NCBI GenBank assembly: GCA_047967505.1
Contig: CM106540.1
DNA: 64,000 nt
Source of the DNA: Dipteris shenzhenensis
Taxonomy: Eukaryota; Polypodiophyta; Polypodiopsida; Gleicheniales
Reading direction: 5' to 3' (one strand)
The stretch's first letter is position 1; every line of letters begins with the position of its first letter. Shown here piece by piece: positions 10,944 through 22,289 of the stretch. The translations under genes were made by a program, and so were the position numbers. Below the pieces are notes generated by a model that saw only the letters and a program-made list of their open reading frames with translations, was not told the DNA's origin and did not search any database.

Positions 10944-12349
10944 TAGCTTTTATAATCTTGTATGGAATTTCTTGGTAATCAATGTCATTTAAAAATATCG
11001 ATTTACAAAGATTGATTCTAATGTTTGGAAACTAACTCATAGTATAACAAGAGAAATAATTCATACTATAGAGGATGAATATTACTTTGCTCAATAATAC
11101 TATAGAGGATGAATATTACTTTGTGCAATAATTAATACTATAGCGAACATAAGTTGCCAGGTCCCTCTAGCATTACCCATTAAGTAGCTAAACTTTAGAT
11201 TGAGTGCATTGTTATCTTGGATGGATTCAATAATAATCTATAGGGTGTCACGAGATACTTCAAAGAGTCAAATGAGATTCAATTTTGACTAACGCTGAGG
11301 TAAACATTTAGTTTTGGGGACAAAAAATATAATTTTTAAGACCATATGCAATTCCTTGTCATATGAAATGTTTTATTCAATAAAAAACCATAAAATTTGT
11401 TGCAATAAGTATACATGTACTCAAATGTTGATCAACAAATTTCTTAACCTCCGGTTCAATGGCAACTCGGGTTGAGTAACAACTTGGCGGGTCGGGACCG
11501 TGTAGCCCTTCATATCATTCAACCGATACAAAATGTCTAATCCACGTCGGTGAGGAGAGAAAGGTACGTGGCCAGAAGAGAAGACTATCTACGAAGAGGT
11601 CAAAGAGGTTGGTACGATATGGAAGACCAGGAAGCTACCATGAATTTTGAGCCAGTAAGGGATGAGAAATGGAATCATGAGGAGGATTCGGAAGGCCAGA
11701 CGAGCTTGAGGTAGACAGTAAGTTTTTCACATGGAGAGGGAAGTGGTTTCTGAGTACCACACTGGCACTAGAAGTGCACTAGTTCCATATTTGCACGGCA
11801 ATTTGAACCCTTCGATAGAGAAGCGACTTCAGGCTCTAACAAGAGGATTCCGAACATTCATCCATAAAAAGTCTCCATTTTGGGGAGTCCAACAGGTCTA
11901 GTATGCAGATTGAGCCATAAGCACCGTTCTCCAAGCCGACTACATAAATCTAGCTAAGAAGTTGGGTATACTTCAAGTTGGGAGTGACAAAGGAGGTCTA
12001 CGCCTGTGTCAAAAGTAGAAGAGTAAGAGACTAAACACAATCACAGTCAAGCCTCTAACCAAGAATAAAGGCACAGTCAAAAAAGGAGTTCACAACATAA
12101 GTTGCCATCGAGACAGAGCACACGCAATCCTGCTCCACCATCCCGAAATCGGACATGGAGTCCTGTGTAAGTACTGGGGCATGGCCATACACGTCATCAA
12201 CGACCAGCACTACCAAAGATTCTAGTAGCTAGAAGATGAGAGTCAAAGCCACCACTTGTCGAGGGACATCGCCATGAGCATGTCCACACAGAGGAATGCC
12301 ACCATAGGGATAATGACAATGTCGATGAGGTACACAGAAAGAAACCGAC

Positions 12350-13135
12350 TTAGCTACTGTTAAAGTAAAGCCAACCTTCCCGATTAAGATCAAGTTCTAC
12401 AATTTGAAGGGGTCTAATGATGATTATCCCTAGAGTCACTTGTAAAGTTTCCTGCGAGTTTCCCACATCGATGGTGTTGTGACAAAAGAAAAGTATATGA
12501 ACTATTTCCTGTGTACACTCACCAAGACAGTGCAACGTTGGTTTAATTAATTTCCAATTGGTTGCTTCAAGGATTCACACCGAATGTCCGAGGCTTTTCT
12601 CAAAAGGTTCAAACAAGAAATTAATGAAGAAATGCATGCACAAAGCTTAGTGACTTGAAGCAGAAGGAATATAAGTCTATACAAGACTTTGTACAGAAGA
12701 CGAGCTTTGATTAATCAGCTTCGCACACCTCCAGACGAAAAGTCATTGCAAGCATGGTTAATCACGGGTTGTACTTGGAACCATAGATCTCTAGAAATAG
12801 TAAATCCAACAAAGACATATAAAGAACTACCGAACTGAGTTGTTGCATTAGAGACAATGCTCCCACCAAGAAGAAGACCAAGAAGAAATCTGAGGTGAGT
12901 GAGGATGAGGGCACTTTGATCAAGCCCAACAAACTCAAGTTGACACCGACAGAGCTGACAGAGATGGGCTTTATAGAAAAACCGAATTAGTAAGAGAAAT
13001 GGTGCAACAAATGTTCCAAGAAGGGACATACAAAGGATGATTATAGAACCAAATATTGTGGGACTCGATCCAAATATGGGCATGACAAGTCCAATTGTAG
13101 GTATGTCAAGAAGAAGCCACTCGAGGTTCACTAGG
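12350..13135 (+). pseudogene. Ty3/gypsy gag with degenerate zinc knuckles (unit 1)
   Basis: Plus-strand translation, with stops and frame changes, gives a Gag-like run including FYNLKGSNDD, TKTVQRWFN and AFLKRFKQEINEE, then DLKQKEYKSIQDFVQK, the usual pattern of a Retrotrans_gag domain. A Lys-rich linker follows, then two CCHC-like knuckles: CNKCSKKGHTKDDY, where the last Cys is Tyr, and CGTRSKYGHDKSNC, where the second Cys is Arg. Gag would coat the element RNA in virus-like particles. Stops in the capsid region make it non-functional. The minus-strand frames here are shadows. Confidence 0.7.
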
Positions 13136-13814
13136 TTGAACCTAATTCAAAGACCAAGGAGGTGTGACTGCCCAAGCCCGAGCAAGGTAAAGGCAAGGGT
13201 AGAATGGTAAGGACAAAATCAAGGCCCTTCACAAATCTAATGTTATTTCTGTAATGGTAATCATACAAAGTGCCCACTTTGGCAAGAACACTTGAAGCTA
13301 CTTCAAAGCAATATGGAAAGATGAGAAGTGGACCCTAGTTAGGTCATACTGGCACAAATTCCAAGTTTGGTGGATGCCAATGTATTGACTCCGTCACATC
13401 AACCAATTACCCAAGAGAATAGTACATCATCTGATACATGCGACTTAAAATGAAAAGCATAGAAGCATATTGCCTCACAATTAACTCGGTAATTAAGAGG
13501 TAAAGCTCCAACTGTGGATCTACGTCTTGATTCAAGTAAGGAGCCACCATCAAATCATTGGGCTGAGGCTATAAGTAAGTCCCTAGATAGAACCGAGTTC
13601 TAAAGGAGACCCGATTCCAGAAATCTTCTAGTAGATGAAGGTTAGCTTGACAGTTTTGCAGAACTAGTAAAAAATGCACTATATTGCAGAGAACTTTTGC
13701 AACAACTCCAGAATAATGAACACCCTATGAAAGAGGTAGAATCATTGGTTACTATTCCAGTTATTGATACCCTAATGTGGATGAAGGGATACTAGTGAAG
13801 ATTAACAAAACAAA

Positions 13815-14110
13815 ATAAATACAGGTGTCATTGTGGATGGTGGTTTTGGCATATTTAGCATATCAACAACAATGATCATCAACAAGTTGAAACTCAAGAA
13901 AATGAAGCTTTTCCCTTTTCGAGTTTGGATAGTAGATCCGTGATCAGTTGAACCCACAGGTATGCTTTCTGATGTTGTTCTTACAATTGGTGTTAATCCC
14001 TATCCATTGGTGGAAATCACTATAACATGAGCTTGTTGGTCATTCCTATGGAAGAAAATGCCTATCCATTATTACTGGGTAGACTATAGTTGAAGAGTGC
14101 CAAAGTTTTA
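13815..14110 (+). pseudogene. Ty3/gypsy aspartic protease remnant (unit 1)
   Basis: The plus strand reads VIVDGGFGIFSISTTMINK-like sequence, in which VDGG takes the place of the catalytic DSG/DTG triad. It continues through a stop to a PLVEI segment and the conserved late protease region (LLGR then LKSAKV). RT should follow but is missing between about 14525 and 14545. The third copy retains about 1.3 kb at that point (35905-37205). Confidence 0.55.
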
Positions 14111-15110
14111 CATGACTAAGAGACCAAATTGATGACAATCAAAACCTAGGAAAAGGAGTGCAGATTCCTAGTAATCCTACTAAAATACCTAATACAAGTT
14201 GTGGCTGAACTAAAACAGAAGATTAAAAGCGGGATAGAAGCATCTTTATCCCAAGAATATCATTGAGGATATCATTGTTGAAAGGAAGCTAGCTGAGCCA
14301 CATCTCACAATTACTCTGCTTGGTTCCGACTATTTGGTCTTAGAAGAAGAGCTCAAAATAGTAGTCATAAGTGCTCATGTGGTTGATGATTATCTCTAAA
14401 AAGTCAATGACTTAGTCATATGATATAAAGACGTTCTTGCTTAAGTTACATAGATTTGGAAGGAGTCCTTCTGAAAATATGCCAACATAGAATTCCATTA
14501 GTGCTAGATGCTTAACTATTAGGCAGCTTGATTGCCAGTTTGTTGGAAGGTGGACTTGGTGAACCTATTGAAGCCTTGGTCGTGGAGACGGGTCAATCTA
14601 TAGGTGAAAGGCTATGCTGTCATTGGAAGATTACTTAGATGAGAGATCATCTAGAGCTCATGGTCCAGGTTTTTTGAGATACACTTGGGTTGGGAGATCT
14701 ATGTGGATCACCCACTGGGATCTCATTGCTTAAGTGACTTACTTGGATGTAGATTCTGCCAGAGTGAAGATAGGTCGAAACAGACCTCGGAAGCACGGTA
14801 CTCGGAAGACTCTCCTCAGATTACGAGGGGGATAGCTGGATGATAGTTGTACCAAGATTGCTCAACATGACTCACCGGTTTGTGACTGAGGATGGTAGAG
14901 CCATGGATGTGTGGTATTGCCAGGATTGTACCTATATGCTAGGGTGGTTCACTTGCATTGGACCAGACTTGGAGGACCAAGAGGTGGGGGTTGAAAGACC
15001 AATAAACAAGGACAAATCCAACTTATTCCAGAGGGCTTCTCCATGGGAGCCAATGGAGCATTGACATCAACGTGTGGGGATTGGCTCACGGTGTGTCAAG
15101 CGAGAGGGGG

Positions 15111-15355
15111 TGTTGGAGTTTAGTAGGTCACCTCCCCACTCATGAGCCCCCAAACGAGGAGAGCATTGGGGAGGTGCACCAATAGGGACTCAGAGATGCC
15201 ACACGGACAAAGCTGAAAGGTTTGCATGTTTGCCATCTCGGCAGCATGCAGGCTGCCATGTGGGTAGCAAAGGGAACACAACCAGGCTGCCATTGGCAGG
15301 CTGGACAAGCTCTGACCAATGGGGAAGAGGGCCCTTAACTGGGGCAACACATGTG
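15111..15355 (+). mobile_element. 3' LTR start with polypurine tract (unit 1)
   Basis: The purine run 'gcgagaggggg' ending at 15110 is followed by TGTTGGAGTTTAG, the classic polypurine tract/LTR boundary. The LTR continues to the tandem junction at 15355-15358 and is truncated there. The homologous LTR at 37794 continues much further. Confidence 0.65.
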
Positions 15356-16764
15356 ACCTAGCTTTTATAATCTTGTATGGAATTTCTTGGTAATCAATGT
15401 CATTTAAAAATATCGATTTACAAAGATTGATTCTAATGTTTGGAAACTAACTCATAGTATAACAAGAGAAATAATTCATACTATAGAGGATGAATATTAC
15501 TTTGCTCAATAATACTATAGAGGATGAATATTACTTTGTGCAATAATTAATACTATAGCGAACATAAGTTGCCAGGTCCCTCTAGCATTACCCATTAAGT
15601 AGCTAAACTTTAGATTGAGTGCATTGTTATCTTGGATGGATTCAATAATAATCTATAGGGTGTCACGAGATACTTCAAAGAGTCAAATGAGATTCAATTT
15701 TGACTAACGCTGAGGTAAACATTTAGTTTTGGGGACAAAAAATATAATTTTTAAGACCATACGCAATTCCTTGTCATATGAAACGTTTTATTCAATAAAA
15801 AACCATAAAATTTGTTGCAATAAGTATACATGTACTCAAATGTTGATCAACAAATTTCTTAACCTCCGGTTCAATGGCAGATCGCGTTGAGTAACAACTT
15901 GGCGGGTCGGGACCGTGTAGCCCTTCATATCATTCAACCGATACAAAATGTCTAATACACATCGGTGAGGAGAGAAAGGTACGTGGCCAGAAGAGAAGAC
16001 TATCTACGAAGAGGTCAAAGAGGTTGGTACGATATGGAAGACCAGGAAGCTACCATGAATTTCGAGCCAGTAAGGGATGAGAAATGGAATCATGAGGAGG
16101 ATTCGGAAGGCCAGACGAGCTTGAGGTAGACAGTAAGTTTTTCACATGCAGAGGGAAGTGGTTTCTGAGTACCACACTGGCACTAGAAGTGCACTAGTTC
16201 CATATTTGCACGGCAATTTGAACCCTTCGATAGAGAAGCGACTTCAGGCTCTAACAAGAGGATTCCGAACATTCATCCGTAAAAAGTCTCCATTTTGGGG
16301 AGTCCAACAGAACTAGTATGTAGATTGAGCCATAAGCACCGTTCTCCAAGCCGACTACATAAATCTAGCTAAGAAGTTGGGTATACTTCAAGTTGGGAGT
16401 GACAAAGGAGGTCTACGCCTGTGTCAAAAGTAGAAGAGTAAGAGACTAAACACAATCACAGTCAAGCCTCTAACCAAGAATAAAGGCACAGTCAAAAAAG
16501 GAGTTCACAACATAAGTTGCCATCGAGACAGAGCACACGCAATCCTGCTCCACCATCCCAAAATCGAACATGGAGTCCTGTGTAAGTACTGGGGCATGGC
16601 CATACACGTCATCAACGACCAGCACTACCAAAGATTCTAGTAGCTAGAAGATGAGAGTCAAAGCCACCACTTGTCGAGGGACATCGCCATGAGCATGTCC
16701 ACACAGAGGAATGCCACCATAGGGATAATGACAATGTCGATGAGGTACACAGAAAGAAACCGAC

Positions 16765-17550
16765 TTAGCTACTGTTAAAGTAAAGCCAACCTTCCCGATT
16801 AAGATCAAGTTCTACAATTTGAAGGGGTCTAATGATGATTATCCCTAGAGTCACTTGTAAAGTTTCCTGCGAGTTTCCCACATCGATGGTGTTGTGACAA
16901 AAGAAAAGTATATGAACTATTTCCTGTGTACACTCACCAAGACAGTGCAACGTTGGTTTAATTAATTTCCAATTGGTTGCTTCAAGGATTCACACCAAAT
17001 GTCCGAGGCTTTTCTCAAAAGGTTCAAACAAGAAATTAATGAAGAAATGCATGCACAAAGCTTAGTGACTTGAAGCAGAAGGAATATAAGTCTATACAAG
17101 ACTTTGTACAGAAGACGAGCTTTGATTAATCAGCTTCGCACACCTCCAGACGAAAAGTCATTGCAAGCATGGTTAATCACGGGTTGTACTTGGAACCATA
17201 GATCTCTAGAAATAGTAAATCCAACAAAGACATATAAAGAACTACCGAACTGAGTTGTTGCATTAGAGACAGTGCTCCCACCAAGAAGAAGACCAAGAAG
17301 AAATCTGAGGTGAGTGAGGATGAGGGCACTTTGATCAAGCCCAACAAACTCAAGTTGACACCGACAGAGCTGACAGAGATGGGCTTTATAGAAAAGCCGA
17401 ATTAGTAAGAGAAATGGTGCAACAAATGTTCCAAGAAGGGACATACAAAGGATGATTATAGAACCAAATATTGTGGGACTCGATCCAAATATGGGCATGA
17501 CAAGTCCAATTGTAGGTATGTCAAGAAGAAGCCACTCGAGGTTCACTAGG
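16765..17550 (+). pseudogene. Ty3/gypsy gag with degenerate zinc knuckles (unit 2)
   Basis: Near-identical copy of 12350-13135 with the same stops and the same missing zinc-binding cysteines. The decay therefore happened before the tandem duplication. Confidence 0.7.
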
Positions 17551-18229
17551 TTGAACCTAATTCAAAGACCAAGGAGGTGTGACTGCCCAAGCCCGAGCAA
17601 GGTAAAGGCAAGGGTAGAATGGTAAGGACAAAATCAAGGCCCTTCACAAATCTAATGTTATTTCTGTAATGTTAATCATACAAAGTGCCCACTTTGGCAA
17701 GAACACTTGAAGCTACTTCAAAACAATATGGAAAGATGAGAAGTGGACCCTAGTAAGGTCATACTGGCACAAATTCCAAGTTTGGTGGATGCCAATGTAT
17801 TGACTCCGTCACATCAACCAATTACCCAAGAGAATAGTACATCATCTGATACATGCGACTTAAAATGAAAAGCATAGAAGCATATTGCCTCACAATTAAC
17901 TCGGTAATTAAGAGGTAAAGCTCCAACTGTGGATCTACGTCTTGATTCAAGTAAGGAGCCACCATCAAATCATTGGGCTGAGGCTATAAGTAAGTCCCTA
18001 GATAGAACCGAGTTCTAAAGGAGACCCGATTCCAGAAATCTTCTAGTAGATGAAGGTTAGCTTGACAGTTTTGCAGAACTAGTAAAAAATGCACTATATT
18101 GCAGAGAACTTTTGCAACAACTCCAGAATAATGAACACCCTATGAAAGAGGTAGAATCATTGGTTACTATTCCAGTTATTGATACCCTAATGTGGATGAA
18201 GGGATACTAGTGAAGATTAACAAAACAAA

Positions 18230-18525
18230 ATAAATACAGGTGTCATTGTGGATGGTGGTTTTGGCATAAATAGCATATCAACAACAATGATCATCAACAA
18301 GCTGAAACTCAAGAACATGAAGCTTTTCCCTTTTCGAGTTTGGATAGTAGATCCGTGATCAGTTGAACCCACAGGTATGCTTTCTGATGTTGTTCTTACA
18401 ATTGGTGTTAATCCCTATCCATTGGTGGAAATCACTATAACATGAGCTTGTTGGTCATTCCTATGGAAGAAAATGCCTATCCATTATTACTGGGTAGACT
18501 ATAGTTGAAGAGTGCCAAAGTTTTA
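18230..18525 (+). pseudogene. Ty3/gypsy aspartic protease remnant (unit 2)
   Basis: Copy of 13815-14110. The VDGG triad and the downstream PLVEI segment are both retained, as is the internal stop. Confidence 0.55.
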
Positions 18526-19525
18526 CATGACTAAGAGACCAAATTGATGACAATCAAAACCTAGGAAAAGGAGTGCAGATTCCCAGTAATCCTACTAAAA
18601 TACCTAATACAAGTTGTGGCTGAACTAAAACAGAAGATTAAAAGCGGGATAGAAGCATCTTTATCCCAAGAATATCATTGAGGATATCATTGTTGAAAGG
18701 AAGCTAGCTGAGCCACATCTCACAATTACTCTGCTTGGTTCCGACTATTTGGTCTTAGAAGAAGAGCTCAAAATAGTAGTCATAAGTGCTCATGTGGTTG
18801 ATGATTATCTCTAAAAAGTCAATGACTTAGTCATATGATATAAAGACGTTCTTGCTTAAGTTACATAGATTTGGAAGGAGTCCTTCTGAAAATATGCCAA
18901 CATAGAATTCCATTAGTGCTAGATGCTTAACTATTAGGCAGCTTGATTGCCAGTTTGTTGGAAGGTGGACTTGGTGAACCTATTGAAGCCTTGGTCGTGG
19001 AGACGGGTCAATCTATAGGTGAAAGGCTATGCTGTCATTGGAAGATTACTTAGATGAGAGATCATCTAGAGCTCATGGTCCAGGTTTTTTGAGATACACT
19101 TGGGCTGGGAGATCTGTGTGGATCACCCACTCGGATCTCATTGCTTAAGTGACTTACTTGGATGTAGATTCTGCCAGAGTGAAGATAGGTCGAAACAGAC
19201 CTCGGAAGCACGGTACTCGGAAGACTCTCCTCAGATTACGAGGGGGATAGCTGGATGATAGTTGTACCAAGATTGCTCAACATGACTCACCGGTTTGTGA
19301 CTGAGGATGGTAGAGCCATGGATGTGTGGTACTACCAGGATTGTACCTATATGCTAGGGTGGTTCACTTGCATTGGACCAGACTTGGAGGACGAAGAGGT
19401 GGGGGTTGAAAGACCAATAAACAAGGACAAATCCAACTTGTTCCAGAGGGCTTCTCCATGGGAGCCAATGGAGCATTGACATCAACGTGTGGGGATTGGC
19501 TCACGGTGTGTCAAGCGAGAGGGGG

Positions 19526-19770
19526 TGTTGGAGTTTAGTAGGTCACCTCCCCACTCATGAGCCCCCAAACGAGGAGAGCATTGGGGAGGTGCACCAATAG
19601 GGACTCAGAGATGCCACACGGACAAAGCTGAAAGGTTTGCATGTTTGCCATCTCGGCAGCATGCAGGCTGCCATGTGGGTAGCAAAGGGAACACAACCAG
19701 GCTGCCATTGGCAGGCTGGACAAGCTCTGACCAATGGGGAAGAGGGCCCTTAACTGGGGCAACACATGTG
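19526..19770 (+). mobile_element. Truncated 3' LTR start (unit 2)
   Basis: The same polypurine tract and TGTTGGAGTTTAG start as at 15111. The element boundary is lost at 19770. Confidence 0.65.
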
Positions 19771-20682
19771 GACCATTCAAACCCTCCCCCAAGGTCTGTG
19801 GAGGCTGTGATAAATGAGATATCAGGGACCATATCAAATTGTGGAGGACCTTGAATAGGGAACATTCTGGATTGTGGACTTGCATGGAAACGTATTCCCA
19901 CCACTGGTGAATGGATTCTGCATGAAATCTTTTATAGGTTTATGAGAGCTGAATAACCCAATCAGAGGATCCGGAGTAGGAAGTTATTGCCGAGATGGCA
20001 TCTAGATATAATACGGTGTTGCAGCTACTCGTATTTAGTTGATTGATATATTACACATGTGGGTCGTCACTTCTAAGAAATGGTTTAAACTGAAGATGTT
20101 TGATTCTAGGATTCATTTCAAAAATGTCCTTATCCTTGAGCTCATCAGAATGCTGCAGTGTGCGAGAAGTCATTTCAATCAGTTCAAAACTCAGCATATG
20201 AAGACTGTTGGTAAGTCACACAGCATCAGCCAACATAGCTAGGCAACCTCAGGAGCACAAGAGGATATTGATTCAAAGACACTTTTAGACAAAACGGGCA
20301 AGTGCATAACTGTTTCCTTCAAGCATTCCCCTCCTCTCCATTTGAACATCAAAAGCTCAAAGAACTGGAACAGGATGATGCAAAGTTGGATCTCAAATGA
20401 GCAAAGTGAGTAAGTCAATATGATGTCCTCCATCATCTCTGTTTATTGACTTTAAATTTTATCTGAATGACTTCGAGCCAGAAAACCAAATATGGTTATG
20501 GAAAATAGATCTAGAGGGATATCACCATTACCCCTAGTGGAAGTAATAAATAAATCTGCAGAGGAAAATGAGCAGTTTGCAAAGTTATAGGAATTGGAGG
20601 GTTACTTAACCCCAAGGATCCAGCTCACAGAGGAAGTTGTTTCTAAAGTATTTTAGTTGCCTTTGCACTTGGATGCTATTAC
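19771..20682. other. No gene recognised
   Basis: Short frames on both strands (20039-20242, 20239-20436) show no motif. No repeat relationship to other parts of the window was noticed. Confidence 0.35.
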
Positions 20683-20850
20683 AAACAAGGGAGTGCTCAA
20701 TTGGAGATGAAGCTCACAAGACATGGGAAAGGAGAAAGATGGAAGACCACACAAGTAAATTCAACACACCACATCGTATTGTCTATCAGCCTCATGAAGA
20801 AAGAGGCTATGGTGATCCACACAATACAAGGGAATTTGTGTTGGCTTATA
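20683..20850 (-). repeat. Rearranged fragment of the LTR seen in the inverted repeat
   Basis: On the minus strand this reads the end of the LTR found at 6206-6372 together with the flanking sequence at about 6130-6205. The middle of the LTR, between TGTTGAA and TTTACTTGTGTGG, is deleted. It shows that sequence left of 6206 belongs with the same element. Confidence 0.6.
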
Positions 20851-21294
20851 CAAGACATGGAAATCAATGACTTGATGCTTGAGATGAATGTTGCACCATA
20901 CAATCTATCCAATGCAATGCCTTTCCATGTAGGAGATAGAGCAAGAATGATATGTAATGCATCAACAAACACATTCAAGGACAATAAAATTACAATCTAC
21001 ATGTAACATTTTTCTACATTTTATCTCGTTTAGGAGAGCAGGGTGGGAGGAGTCTTCATTCCCTCTAGCGCTAGTTGGAATGAACTCTCGTGCCCCTATG
21101 TCAACTTGTGTACTTGTCTCCTTATTTAAGATATTTTTTATGCAAGTTCCATTGAGTATGAGATGCTTGAGAGAGTTAGTATGCAAGATGACTTGGTTGA
21201 GGATGTACTCAACATGCATATGTGCAAGTTAGTAATTAGACAATACTCCAACAAAGATATAGAACCAACAAATATATTTCCATCCAAAATGACA
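20851..21294. other. No gene recognised
   Basis: Short overlapping frames in both directions have no recognisable domains. Confidence 0.3.
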
Positions 21295-22078
21295 TCATAC
21301 GAAAGGGTCTAGAGTCCCACTAAATAGTGGTCGTTGTCCACCAAAAGGTGTTGTCTTTTGTAAAAGCACTGCCCCAACAACAACATCACTGGCATCTGTT
21401 TCAACCACAAATGGTTCATTGGGATCTACTACCTTTAAGACAAGGGCAAAGACTATAGCCACTTTTAATTTCTCAAAGCTATTCTTTTGAGGTTCATCCC
21501 ATATCAAGGTACTTCCCTTCCAGTTAAGCTAGTCCATCACCTACATATGACCTCAAGACATTATTCATAAGTGTCATACAAGTTGTTGGAGCATTAGTTA
21601 AACCAATAGGCATTACTTTCAAAGCCGATAATGCCCGTACCTAGTACAAAATGATGTCTTAGGGACATCCTCTTCTCTAATTTGCACTTGGTTATATCTT
21701 GACCTTAAGTCAATTTTGCTATAATATTTTCCCCCTTGCAATTGATCAAAGAGCTCATCAATGCGAGGCATAGGAAACTAATTTTTTATTGTGATTTTAT
21801 TTAAGTCTCGATAATCTATGCATAAAACCATAATGCCATCTTTTTTCTTTACCAATTTGAGCTGATGATCGTGGTGAGTTACTAGGTTGAATCTGGCCCT
21901 CTCTAAGATATTCAATTAACTTTGTTTTGATGTCGCATTCTTCTTTTTGACTAAGTCTATAAGGTGAATTACAAATAGGGGTAGACCTAGGATGTACGTC
22001 TATTTTATGACCTACATCTCTCTCGGGAGGTAAACCATTAGGCAAATCACACAAAAAACAATATTTAAATTTAGCCAT
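21295..22078 (-). pseudogene. Ty3/gypsy reverse transcriptase / RNase H fragment
   Basis: From 22078 leftward the minus strand reads LPPERDVGHKIDV, then [20 protein letters not shown] and [11 protein letters not shown], the hallmark N-terminal RT region of plant Ty3/gypsy elements. Broken RT sequence follows (including a LTNAPTT..TLMNNVLR block), then at 21507 the RT-RNase H linker with FEKLKVAI...FVVETDASDVVVGAVL, where the first RNase H aspartate (ETDAS) is visible. Frameshifts and stops are numerous. Gag, protease and integrase are absent. It abuts the copia fragment that starts near 22290 on the other strand. Confidence 0.8.
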
Positions 22079-22289
22079 TAAATCATTAAATGAAGATTCA
22101 TAATTTTTAGATACATTAAGAGAAAATTGATTCTTTTTAGACGTAGCAGAAATAAATCACCCAAAAAAGTAAGGTCACAGAGATATACCTAACATTGTTG
22201 CTATTCTAGAAGTGGTTCCAATTTCATCACACAAATAAAGGGAGAGTTGGGTACATCATGGCATAAAGCAGCAATATTCATGCAGTCAT

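Larger units (their letters stand above)
10944..15358 (+). repeat. Tandem duplication, unit 1 (4,415 bp)
   Basis: The sequence from 10944 to 15358 is repeated head-to-tail from 15359 with a constant offset of 4,415 bp and only scattered single-base differences. The junction shows TAG shared by both breakpoints (10944-10946 and 15359-15361). The unit carries a decayed plus-strand gypsy element: gag, zinc knuckles, protease, a stretch where RT is missing, and the beginning of the 3' LTR. Confidence 0.92.
15359..19770 (+). repeat. Tandem duplication, unit 2
   Basis: This is the second copy of the 4,415-bp unit, collinear with unit 1 and without net insertion or deletion. Homology ends at 19770, after 'aacacatgtg'. 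The following bases (gaccattcaaacc) differ from both unit 1 and the longer LTR at 37794. Confidence 0.92.

Noticed and set aside
12715-13131. 138-residue minus-strand frame, repeated at 17130-17546
   Set aside because: Antisense to the gag/zinc-knuckle region; hydrophobic character is an artefact of reading Lys/Glu codons backwards.
14840-15064. 74-residue plus-strand frame (MIVVPRLLNM), also at 19255 and 37478
   Set aside because: Just upstream of the purine tract in a decayed element; no motif. Recurrence reflects repeat copies.
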